Origin: Chiridota heheva
Lineage: Eukaryota > Echinodermata > Holothuroidea > Apodida > Chiridotidae
Assembly: GCA_020152595.1 (NCBI GenBank)
Contig: JAIGNY010002044.1
Location: forward strand, 706,001 to 770,000
Reading direction: 5' to 3'
DNA: 64,000 nucleotides
Each line of letters starts with the position of its first letter. The stretch's first letter is position 1. A program made the translations under genes and the position numbers. Positions 52,101 to 58,448 of the stretch are shown piece after piece. A model generated the notes under the pieces. That model did no database searches, was not told the origin of the DNA, and worked only from the letters and a program-made list of their open reading frames with translations.

Positions 52101-52612
52101 AAGTCCTGCCATTCTACTCTGGCCAAAGTCCTGCCATTCTACTCTGGCCAAAGTCCTGCCATTCTACTCTGGCCAAAGTCCTGCCATTCTACTCTGGCCA
52201 AAGTCCTGCCATTCCACTCGGGCCAAAGTCCTGCCATTCTACTCTGGCCAAAGTCCTGCCATTCCACTCGGGCCAAAGTCCTGCCATTCCACTCGGGCCA
52301 AAGTCCTGCCATTCCACTCGGGCCAAAGTCCTTTGCCCCATGCATTAAATATGCATGTAAACACTCTGCCTCAACATTAATCACAGTATTCAAGTATTTT
52401 CCAACTTTTCTACTCTTTTTTATTATTTCAGGTATTATTACGATGGTGACATGATTGCCAAAGTCCATGGAAAACGCTTCGTCTACAAATTTGTCTGTGA
52501 TTTGAAAAACCTGATTGGGTTTAATGCTGGTGAACTGAATAGGCTCGTAAAAGAATGCAAAGAAAAATCAGGCCAGAGGAAGCCCATGTCATCTGCTTCG
52601 TTCACATTGTGA
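34046..52612 (+). CDS. GABPA: GA-binding protein alpha (ETS transcription factor), complete coding model
   Basis: Eleven coding exons, 1,305 nt, 434 residues (human protein 454). GABP-alpha binds GGAA motifs in the nucleus and recruits GABP-beta; it drives housekeeping, ribosomal and nuclear-encoded mitochondrial genes. Domains: acidic N-terminus 1-43; OST domain about 44-130 ([45 protein letters not shown]); PNT/SAM domain about 155-244 ([32 protein letters not shown]); ETS domain about 311-400 ([23 protein letters not shown] with both recognition-helix arginines); short tail. Every junction keeps frame with GT/AG borders. The linker between PNT and ETS is shorter than in human. ATG at 34046 is the first in frame after the acceptor at 34018-34019. 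AATAAA at 52636 is only 24 nt past the stop, so the true poly(A) site may be further on. Confidence 0.97.
34168..34876. mobile_element. TTAA MITE family C, diverged copy
   Basis: Begins after TTAA at 34164-34167 with GCAGACATAAAGTCTG just 20 bp past the GABPA exon 1 donor, and ends near CAACTTTATGTCTGG. Interior matches the copy at 39646 (GCATGCAGAAAGTGATGTC-like, AACAGGATGTTGGAATGC). AT-rich direct repeats TATATTATAAATTT at 34540-34625. Confidence 0.65.
35499..35643 (+). CDS. GABPA: GABPA coding exon 2 (OST domain)
   Basis: 145 nt, acceptor TTTTTCTGCAG, donor AAAG|GTGAGG, phase 0 out. Encodes the first half of the OST domain, including [13 protein letters not shown]. Confidence 0.95.
35922..36227. 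mobile_element. TTAA MITE family E with target duplication
   Basis: 306 bp between TTAA at 35918-35921 and 36228-36231. Ends AGGTGCTCTCTGCCCAAAAG and CAGGCAAGAGCACCT; inner part of both ends contains GTGAGGG or CCCTCAC. Non-coding. Confidence 0.85.
37150..37530. repeat. Minisatellite, nine units of about 39-45 bp
   Basis: Repeats of GGT(G/A)CAGTAGTCATCACAAGG followed by ATTTTTGGAGGGTAAAAA in GABPA intron 2, about 250 bp before exon 3. Early units are about 45 bp (with an extra AAGGT), later ones about 39 bp. Confidence 0.9.
37784..37868 (+). CDS. GABPA: GABPA coding exon 3 (OST domain)
   Basis: 85 nt, acceptor TACATGCAG, donor AAAG|GTACAG, phase 1 out. Encodes [20 protein letters not shown]. 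Confidence 0.96.
38625..39045. mobile_element. MITE with CAGAGAATGGAGT ends
   Basis: 421 bp with inverted ends CAGAGAATGGAGT and ACTCCATTCTCTG and direct repeat ATATCC on both sides (38619-38624, 39046-39051). Rich in TGACATTTTGTGACA. Possibly hAT-like by its CAG start; the short duplication leaves this open. Confidence 0.7.
39154..39234 (+). CDS. GABPA: GABPA coding exon 4 (end of OST domain)
   Basis: 81 nt, acceptor TTTGCTAG, donor CAAG|GTGAAT. Encodes [20 protein letters not shown]; symmetric phase 1-1. Confidence 0.95.
39301..39541. mobile_element. TTAA MITE family D with target duplication
   Basis: 241 bp between TTAA at 39297-39300 and 39542-39545. Ends AGGAAAGGTATTGTCCCATA and the near-complement TATGGGGCGATACATCTCCT. 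Confidence 0.85.
39646..40928. mobile_element. TTAA MITE family C with an internally amplified end
   Basis: Left TTAA (39642-39645) then AGGAGGCATAAAGTCTGACA; right ...ATGTCTCCT before TTAA (40929-40932). From 40241 the right end has been tandemly amplified about six times, so the element is longer than its relative at 34168. Confidence 0.8.
40241..40928. repeat. Tandem repeat, six units of about 115 bp
   Basis: Unit starts at 40241, 40355, 40470, 40585, 40700 and 40817, each GATGGATAACTTTA (last GATGGAGAACTTTA) and containing CTATCAT(A/G)CGAAATAATGAT-type sequence. Each unit contains a copy of the MITE terminus CTCCTTTAAA. Confidence 0.92.
41089..41199 (+). CDS. GABPA: GABPA coding exon 5 (start of PNT region)
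   Basis: 111 nt ending IPY with donor TATG|GTAAGC. Encodes [19 protein letters not shown], matching the family's SEQVTRW...YRKEQ block. Two in-frame acceptors are possible: after TTTCAG (41088) or six bases earlier after CCATTAG (41082), adding Val-Ser. Confidence 0.92.
41254..41770. mobile_element. TTAA MITE family A, right end truncated
   Basis: TTAA then GGATTAGTTCAGGGGTCAAG; ends within TCTTTACCATTTTGTTATTT, before the terminal repeat. Located just after GABPA exon 5. Confidence 0.75.
42273..42482 (+). CDS. GABPA: GABPA coding exon 6 (PNT domain)
   Basis: 210 nt, acceptor ATTGCCTAG, donor AAAG|GTTGGC. Encodes most of the pointed domain ([37 protein letters not shown]). Its 3' end and the start of the next intron are duplicated at 43021-43200. 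Confidence 0.96.
42600..43015 (-). mobile_element. LINE fragment (C-terminus of reverse transcriptase ORF)
   Basis: The minus-strand frame from about 43005 to 42680 contains [34 protein letters not shown] and ends [13 protein letters not shown]...[10 protein letters not shown] then stop. This is the post-RT region common in CR1/L2-like LINEs. Its 3' tail on the minus strand is AT-rich (TTTTATTTTGTTTTATTTTA near 42660). Confidence 0.8.
43021..43200 (+). pseudogene. Duplicated 3' part of the GABPA PNT exon plus intron
   Basis: GGACTTCCGAAAATGAAAGC and GTGAAGTTGCTGTGGACTCA repeat the end of exon 6, followed by the donor region AGAAGGTTGGC and intron sequence up to about 43200 that resembles 42483-42600. 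Only about 63 exon nt are present and no acceptor precedes them, so it should not be spliced in. The LINE fragment lies between the two copies. Confidence 0.85.
43997..44347. mobile_element. Composite repeat: two 105-bp palindromic end units around a 141-bp core
   Basis: Units at 43997-44101 and 44243-44347 are direct copies, each bounded by inverted (A)CCCTTACTCTACCA and TGGTAGAGTAAGGG. Core 44102-44242. The related copy at 1425-1723 lacks most of the left unit. The minus-strand frame over the core (MPTRKY...QHGP...LCCLEDRGP) is partly shared by the copy at 1425-1602 but matches no family I know. Confidence 0.8.
44550..44588 (+). CDS. GABPA: GABPA coding exon 7 (linker micro-exon)
   Basis: 39 nt, acceptor TTTTATTTCAG, donor ACAG|GTAACT. 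Encodes [13 protein letters not shown], a charged Pro-rich linker. Symmetric phase 1. Confidence 0.8.
45106..46532. mobile_element. Outer DNA element hosting the nested hAT
   Basis: Short inverted ends GACCTTTTCAAA and TTTGAAAAGTC flanked by TATA/TATA-like bases. Without its insertion it would be about 370 bp. Interpretation rests on short ends only. Confidence 0.5.
45399..46445. mobile_element. Nested non-autonomous hAT-type element, exact 8-bp target duplication
   Basis: 1,047 bp starting TAGAGCTGTAAACGTTTA and ending AAACGGTCACAGCTCTA, with TTGGGAAA on both sides (45391-45398, 46446-46453). TAGAGCTGT matches the hAT end consensus. Both subterminal regions are rich in GTGTACACGC and CGTTTA motifs, like transposase-binding repeats. 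No transposase frame. Confidence 0.88.
46672..48490. repeat. 33-bp minisatellite, about 55 copies
   Basis: Unit TATGTGGACGGTAGATATGT plus TATATTAATCAGG in GABPA intron 7. Since 33 is divisible by three, the array stays open and would read as an 11-residue repeat ([11 protein letters not shown]), but there is no start, splice or family context. Variants TGTGTAAAC occur in pairs near 47395 and 47830, suggesting block duplications of several hundred bp. Confidence 0.97.
48580..49040. mobile_element. TTAA MITE family B, truncated copy
   Basis: TTAA then ACGAATATTCCCATGG, followed by the family interior (TTTGTACAGTATGATGAATT, TGTTTCTGTATGATTAGAAA). Right end absent. It starts 90 bp after the 33-bp array. 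Confidence 0.7.
49212..49412. repeat. Three-unit tandem repeat of about 65-75 bp
   Basis: Units share TGGACAGGTAGC(G/A)ATT and TATTCTGAACCATTTCATTA; ends about 70 bp before GABPA exon 8. Confidence 0.85.
49483..49518 (+). CDS. GABPA: GABPA coding exon 8 (linker micro-exon)
   Basis: 36 nt, acceptor CCTGTTCTAG, donor GCAG|GTACCA. Encodes [12 protein letters not shown]. Found by frame and splice signals rather than similarity, so it could be optional or wrong. Confidence 0.6.
49671..49793 (+). CDS. GABPA: GABPA coding exon 9 (pre-ETS linker)
   Basis: 123 nt, acceptor TGTACACCAG, donor ACAG|GTGAGT. Ends [12 protein letters not shown], matching the family's GEDRSSPGNRT just before the ETS domain. 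Confidence 0.92.
49888..50200. mobile_element. TTAA MITE family A, partial copy
   Basis: Begins AAGGATAAGTTCAGTGGTTAAG; contains TTTTGTCCTGCGATTTTGTG. The right terminal repeat is missing. Confidence 0.65.
50200..50535. repeat. Two-copy direct repeat of about 180 bp before the ETS exon
   Basis: Both copies contain ATCGGACTCATA(C/G)GTTGGG, CCAGCCATGTCCCTGA-like sequence and TAATTGCCTCAGCTATTTTC. The second copy ends about 30 bp upstream of exon 10 and supplies its upstream intron sequence. Confidence 0.85.
50562..50754 (+). CDS. GABPA: GABPA coding exon 10 (ETS domain, first part)
   Basis: 193 nt, acceptor ATTTCTTGAAG, donor TGAG|GTAAGA. Encodes [18 protein letters not shown] through NYEKLSRAL; the intron splits the second recognition-helix Arg codon, a position typical of ETS genes. 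Confidence 0.98.
50888..51448. mobile_element. TTAA MITE family A, near full length
   Basis: Left end TTAGTTCAGTGGTCAAGCAT, right end TGACCCCTGAACTAATCCTT; long inverted repeats as in the other copies, with TTAA degraded on both sides. Confidence 0.75.
51926..52335. repeat. 25-bp minisatellite, about 16 copies
   Basis: Unit CTGCCATTCTACTCTGGCCA plus AAGTC; later units carry CCACTCGGGCCA. It ends about 100 bp before the last GABPA exon. Not divisible by three, yet open in several frames; not coding. Confidence 0.96.
52432..52612 (+). CDS. GABPA: GABPA terminal coding exon (ETS domain, second part, stop)
   Basis: 181 nt, acceptor TATTATTTCAG. Encodes [20 protein letters not shown], then [18 protein letters not shown] and a short basic tail, stop TGA at 52610-52612. 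AATAAA at 52636-52641. A 25-bp minisatellite ends about 100 bp upstream. Confidence 0.98.
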
Positions 52613-52639
52613 AAAAATGGAATTTGAAGTTGCTGAATA

Positions 52640-53490
52640 AACTGTCAGGCTTTGTCACAGATGGAGCGGGGTCGACAGCCTTAAAAAAAAACTATACAAA
52701 AACTGGGTGTTTGAGAGGAGGTGGGGTCCAAATGCGACTTTGAACGTCGAGAATCAAAAAGTGGGTGGTTAGTGACCGCAGTAACATTATTTTTGGAAAC
52801 GTCTGGACCCCCCAATGCCCTGCCCCCTGTGGCTAGGATACTGAGTGGATGGTTATGTGGTGTCTGGCCTAGTAAATGTAGTTTGGAAGGAGACGAGGTG
52901 GTGGAATGTACCCCGTTTGGATATCTTAGTGTAATACAGGTCTTATTATTACATGTTTGGAGGAACTTAGTATTTTTAGCTCAGGCTTGAAGATTATATC
53001 TTAATGTGAATGAGTCAAACAGTTATAAGGTTAACTAACAAGAATTTCTTCTGAAATTTTTGTAAATTGATTTCATTGACATTCATAGGTTTTCTTTGCA
53101 GTTCTCATTTTCTCAGCAGAACTTTCTGTTCATTAAATGAGCAATTGATTTTTCAGTTTTGCCATTAATGATAAAATCCTGGCATCTGTTGAAGCAAAGA
53201 AGTGTATACATGATGCTCTACCGATAAATTGGTTTGAATACTTTGTGGCACAGCAGTAGTGTGTGAGGTTTTCCAACTGTGAGAACTAGACCCAGGTTCA
53301 ATCCTGGATCGAGTCAAAGCAGCGACACATTGGCACCTGTTGCTCTTTAAATGGTGCTCGGCAATTGGACAATAAAACAGGGCATTTATGTAAAGTTTTA
53401 AGTGAAAATAGGGAGAGAAAACATAATTGTTGGAACTTCATCTGTGCGTGATATTTACATTACTTTAGCTATGTAGTATAATGAATTTTT
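52640..53490. other. GABPA 3' flank, possible 3' UTR
   Basis: No second gene seen. Poly(A) signal at 52636-52641 and another AATAAA at about 53370. A moderately GC-rich stretch at 52660-52990 has an open frame without recognisable similarity. Confidence 0.4.
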
Positions 53491-53830
53491 TTTTGATGAG
53501 GGCTTAATGGCACCACGACAACAAGGGTCAAATGTGCCTGAGAGGTCAGATCATTCTAGAGGTAGGATGGAAAAGGAACATGGAGAATGAGAGAAATTCA
53601 AGAACAGAAAGTCAGAAAGCTGTGATCGAGAGAGGAGGTGCATGGTTGAAACAAAAACAAAGTAGAGAGGGGGTGGAAGAGGAGAATTAAATATGGTTGT
53701 AGAGGGAAGCATGATGAAAGAAAGAGGTAATTTTATCTGGAGGATTTTTCTGGAAGAACTCAGCGATTGAGTTGTGGGGTGCGAGGGAAGCTCTGCAGAG
53801 GTTGTACAGGAATTTTAAGGAAGGGGGTAA
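53490..53830 (-). mobile_element. LINE 3' fragment
   Basis: TTTGATGAGGGC...GTGCCTGAGAGGTCAGATCA and TTCTAGAGGTAG match the 3' region of the LINE at 17131-17453 almost base for base. Confidence 0.7.
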
Positions 53831-54960
53831 TACAGAAAGGTTAATCATTGCTTTAGAACATTTATATGGTAGAAATGACTGGGTGTAATTTTGCAGAATA
53901 AAAAAGAAACAGGCTTTTCAAGTGTCTTCATAACCTTCATAGTGGATTTAAGAGGTTGCATCACTCACTTCATTTTTGTCATCATCCCACAGTTAGCGAC
54001 CGAAGCAGTTTTAGCCAGAAGGTGCTAATGAAAACTTTAGTTTCCTATTTAAAAATAAAATTGTATGGTGGTAGCCTCACGGGTACCAATTCCAGCATCT
54101 TAAATTGGGTAGTATTGTGACAATTTGTGGAGCTTTAGAAAATTTTGTTTTCCAACCTCAACTTGCCCTTAAAGGAAGTGTTCTACATGCCTGTAATGTG
54201 CCTTGCATACTGCTGTAATATTATGGTAATCTGAGAATGTACACTGTTTTTAACAAGCCTTTTTAGCAGATGCAAGTAAAATTGATGAGTTGTGGTTATA
54301 AGCACTGAGTGCAATTATAATTTGGCTAGTTCTTATGATTCGGAGATGAAGAAAATATCTTTAAAATTATCCACTTTTTGCAATGTTGGTATTATGCTCG
54401 GCAACTCACTAAGATGTATAAGGGAGGAAGAAAGAAAAGGGGGAGACAATAAATAAATTGTGAAAAGGGGAATGACTTATTATTAGTTAATAATAACAGT
54501 TAGCCTTGTTTTTATCCAGGATTTCCTAGTCCTATAGCCTTTAAAAGTGCATGTTGAATAAATTGTAGAGGAAATTAAGCCGAGAGTATGTTCAATGGCG
54601 AGGGTTAATGTGTTTAACTTAGAGCTTAATACAAAATCAAATTGGGATTATGTATAGAAAATTTCCTAGAGCGTGAATTTGTACATTTGTAAATATATTT
54701 ATATTTTCTTTGTAACCAGGTGTTTCAAGTCTCGTATAATTTTCTTCCAATTTAAATCTTCATGCTTCATTCAAAGCTTGGCAAGCTAGAGGTCCTGGGT
54801 TCAATTCCTGGTAGCCCTTAATTTACCAGTTCTTTACACCAGATCTATCTGGTGTGAAACCCAAACTAACTGCCGTCAATTCCTCATGAAAGGGAACTGA
54901 AGCAAATACTCAAAATAATTCCATGTGAGCCATTAGGTTCATAGAGTCAGTGCTTCATCT
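53831..54960. other. Intergenic AT-rich DNA, no gene
   Basis: No exon supported. Near 54790 CTAGAGGTCCTGGGTTCAAT resembles a tRNA B box and may be part of a SINE. Confidence 0.4.
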
Positions 54961-54964
54961 TTGG

Positions 54965-55175
54965 TTTCAATGGCGCAAGCGGTTGAGAGTACATGACTCT
55001 CCTGGATGGAATGCCTGTCCATTGTAGATTAACTCCTCAGCAGTGCTGGTATTCATTTTAGAGCCGAGTAGACTGAATTAAGTCAAGTGAAGTGTCTTGC
55101 TTAAGGACACAATGCAGCGCTCGCGACAGGATTGGAACCCAGTACCTTTTGAATACCAGCATGACTCCTTAACCA
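54965..55175 (+). mobile_element. SINE copy
   Basis: Shares GCAGTGCTGGTATTCATTTT and AAGTGTCTTGCTTAAGGACA with the copies at 56500 and (reversed) 33135. Ends with a tRNA-complement-like tail, GATTGGAACCCAGTACC to CTTAACCACTGCACC. Confidence 0.7.
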
Positions 55176-55292
55176 CTGCACCTCTTAGAAAGTAAATACT
55201 GCTTGTATTCAATTGCTGAAAGAAAAAAAAATCTTTATTTGGTTCATTAAGCAGCATACACAAGCTAGTGGGAAGGTGAAGTGGCACATTAA

Positions 55293-55535
55293 AGGAGCGT
55301 ACTTGACCGAAAACTGAGAGCACCTGTCATTGCAAATTTCACAGATATATTAACCACAACAGATCCATAAACTTTGCCTTCACCGCCCACAGATGATGTG
55401 AGGGCAAAGGTTACTTGAACCAAAAAGGGCAACGGTCATATTAACCAGAAAATTGCTATACCGTTAAATTAATGATAAGAATTCGATTTTGGGGACCCCT
55501 AAAAATACGCCCTCACTTTTTGGTTTAGTGCCCCT
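55293..55535. mobile_element. TTAA MITE related to family E
   Basis: 243 bp between TTAA at 55289-55292 and 55536-55539. Left AGGAGCGTACTTGACCG, right TTTAGTGCCCCT; the right inner end has CGCCCTCACTTTTTGG, related to family E. Confidence 0.75.
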
Positions 55536-55768
55536 TTAACTTCTACAGTCCTGTTTTCTTTGATCCTCCCAAATAACTTGAATTGATTTGAGAACCAATT
55601 ATTTTTATGGTCACACTCCTCGGCACTTCTGCTGTAATGAAAACACGGAATATAGTTTATTTAGATCAACATAATGTAATTTCATTTATTCTGTAAAAAC
55701 CATCTAAAATTTAGACAGTTCTTCCTGTACAATACCACCTGCCACTGCTCATAAATTATGTTATAGAT

Positions 55769-56242
55769 CGGCGATTCTTAATAGGTAGTCTGTGGGCTAA
55801 ATCTGGCCTGCAAGACAATTCAATTTGGCCCGCCAGACAATCCAATCTGGCCAGTGAACAATAGTCATTATATAATGTAATACAGTGCATTGCATGTAAG
55901 ATCAATCCGAATGAGATTGGTAAAAATTGCAAAATACTTCTTTATTTTGGTTTATTCCTAGGCAGATCAGCTCACTAAAACATCGCAGCTTATCAAATAA
56001 AATGTTATCTTTAGTTCCGCTATAAATTGGGCTAGCGGCTTGTCAAAGGAAGGTGGATAATAAAACCGCCGACATCTGGCGTACATCCTTCTAATCGTGC
56101 ACGCTCTCAACTTGTTTGTATTCAGGGATTGTTTTGACGGGTTTTGTTTGTCACATGACGCTGGTTTTGCCACGCGATTGGCCCACGGCCTGAAGCTGTT
56201 GTGAAATCATGGCCCTTTGCAAAATTGATTTAAGAACCCTTG
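55769..56242 (+). mobile_element. Non-autonomous hAT-type element, copy 3
   Basis: 474 bp with exact 8-bp duplication TTATAGAT at 55761-55768 and 56243-56250. Left end CGGCGATTCTTAATAGG, right end TTTAAGAACCCTTG. The longest copy; interior shared with copies 1 and 2. Confidence 0.9.
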
Positions 56243-56499
56243 TTATAGATCATACAGGCAAATCATATGACAAATTTTAAGTTCAAATATTATATCAGCA
56301 AGAAGTGATCTTGCAATAAGTAGTTGCAGTAAATATTTTTAATTAAATTCATACAATTATCCACTTGGCCTCAAAAGTTAGTTAAGAGTATAGGGAACAT
56401 CTACAAATTATGCTTTCAAAAACCCAGTAAGTGAGAAATCACCTTGCATGTAGACCACAGGTAATGGGTCCAAGTACCCCCCACCCCTCTTTCTGTATG

Positions 56500-56740
56500 C
56501 TATGCCAGTGCTTATCCTCGGTTTCTTTGGTGTAAGCAGATGAGGGCACATGAGTCTCCCTGTATGGGGCGCCAGTCCATTGCAGGTAAACTCCCAAGCA
56601 GTGCTGGTACTCATTTTACAGCTGAGTGGACTGAAGCAAGTAAAGTGTCTTGCTCAAGGACACAATGTAGCACACACAATGGGAATTGAACCCGGTACCT
56701 TTGGCATACAAGCAAGACCCACTTCACTACAGGCCATGTT
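56500..56740 (+). mobile_element. SINE copy
   Basis: GCCAGTCCATTGCAGGTAAA, AGCAGTGCTGGTACTCATTT and GTGTCTTGCTCAAGGACACA define the family; ends near GAATTGAACCCGGTACC and CACTTCACTACAGGCC. Confidence 0.7.
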
Positions 56741-57284
56741 TTATATATATGATACATTGAAGGTAATACATACTACAGTAGTAGCATGTGGTGATTGTGG
56801 TTAAGTTGGGGAAAGTGGTAAACAGTGGGGTAAACTTCCAATAAGTGGGGGCTTCCCCATACCTACAGTGTATACCCTGCTCTCAAGCAATTTGAAATAG
56901 TATGTTTGGTCTTGGAATCCCTACATCACAATTGAGATGTTGTTTAGGCTTTTGTCCCAGTGTTCACAATAACGTTCAATTTTTTTAAATATAATTTTTC
57001 AGGAGATCTTTAAAAAAGCAGGGATTTCTTTTTGGAAAAATGCCCAAATTTGGCTGAAAAAACTCCTGCCAAATTTGGCCATTTTGTTTGAGGAAATTCT
57101 CCCCCTCCCTCTCCTCTCCCTCCAGGAATTGAGTGGAAATTTGATGATATGTGTTGGAATCTCCTTAATGAGAACACTGCATTGTCCAATTCAGAATCAT
57201 TGATACAATCCAGGATGTTTTCTCTCGTAATGACTGAAAGTATGCTGGTCAAGTTCAAACGTAGAAACCTTAATTTCTGCCACC

Positions 57285-57390
57285 CCCTATCTGCAATCAT
57301 CAACACGCCAGTAGGAACAACCAGTAGTACTGCTCCACCTATCTGCAATCATCAACAAGCCAGTAGGAACAACCAATAGTACTGCTCAGC
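57285..57390. repeat. Two-copy direct repeat of about 52 bp
   Basis: ATCTGCAATCATCAACA(C/A)G followed by CCAGTAGGAACAACCA occurs twice in tandem. Confidence 0.9.
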
Positions 57391-57691
57391 TGATGTCACA
57401 TGATGCAAGGAGAGAGGCCAATGCCTTTGCATAACCTGCCAAAGAAATTATATGAAGACTGGTCGTTACTGAAGCAAATACCATATTCAGTTTAATTTGA
57501 ACCATTTATGCATTTAAGATATTCGAATGTTGATCTATAACTTGAATGGAGGTTGTGTTTTCGCCTATGTTTGTTTGTTTGCCATCAAGATATCTCGAGA
57601 GCTAATGATGATTGGATTTGTATTACATTTTGTGTGTGTTCTGTTTTATTCAAATTTGAGACAGGGGAAGAGCCCAAATGGAGTGGTGGGG

Positions 57692-57893
57692 ATGTATCGG
57701 GATGTATTGTGTAAAAACGACTGAAATCAGACTAGTTGTGATGTCATAGCCTCAGGTATTCCTCAGTCTGTGTATTCTATCATATTTTGTCCTAAACGGA
57801 ATAAGATTTTTGAACTCTTTCTTCACCATTTTGTTTCTTTTGATGTCTGCTTTCACATAAGATTGGCATGCTTGACCACTGAACTAATCCTTT
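57692..57893. mobile_element. TTAA MITE family A, right-end fragment
   Basis: Contains ACTGAAATCAGACTAGTTGT, TTCACCATTTTGTTTC and the end CCACTGAACTAATCCT. A weak plus-strand exon candidate (57909-57954, acceptor ATTGACAG, donor GAAG|GTAAGA) follows. Confidence 0.7.
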
Positions 57894-58299
57894 ACTGCAT
57901 ATTGACAGCACGGTCAATGGCGCCAGAAACTTTGATGATTAACTTAAATTGAAGGTAAGACAATTCTAATATCAAAGGAATTTTTTTAAGGAATGGTGCA
58001 TTGGTGGAAGTTGTAGAGAGTGGTGATTTCATAGTTTTACTTATAGGCGGGTAGGCAACAGATTTTAGGGCGTCACTTGCACTGAAAATATCACAAGCCT
58101 ACAATCACCGACTAAATTATTTGGCACTTTTTCTTCCCCGTATTACCCCTCTTTAATGTTTGTAAAAAGTTTAGAATAAAGTTCTTAGCGTCTTTAGTTT
58201 TAAAGTGGTAATCATGCCAACATGGAAGCGCGGGAGGGAGAGGGGGAGGGGAAAAGGTGCCAAGTATTTTGTCGCTAATTGTACCCTGGGCTCTCTTAC

Positions 58300-58448
58300 C
58301 TTTTGGATTCTTGTAGAAGAAGCAGTTGTTGGCACAGGTTTCAGGATTGCTGTCCCAGATGGATGGCCCACAGGCACATAGGGGAGGGGGCTTGACCCCT
58401 TGCTGAACAATCCTCTCCTTCATCATTGCTTTTAAGGCCTTTATATAC
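58300..58448 (-). CDS. CCDC15-like exon, Cys-rich C-terminal motif
   Basis: 149 nt, acceptor CATCTTTGCAG, donor AAAAG|GTAAGA. Begins YIKALKAMMKERIVQQGVKP and ends CFFYKNPK; the AG|G junction gives Arg as in the preceding phase. Leaves one base, so another exon follows. Confidence 0.9.

Noticed and set aside
51855..52454. 199-aa frame with [18 protein letters not shown] repeats
   Set aside because: Produced by the 25-bp minisatellite just before the last GABPA exon; the true exon there is in another frame.
54780..54840. tRNA gene suggested by GGGTTCAATTCC
   Set aside because: No matching box A or cloverleaf could be drawn; more likely part of a SINE.
57909..57954. 46-nt plus-strand exon between ATTGACAG and GAAG|GTAAGA
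   Set aside because: All frames contain stops or end at once; no gene to join it to. Kept only as a weak third case for the MITE branch-point idea.
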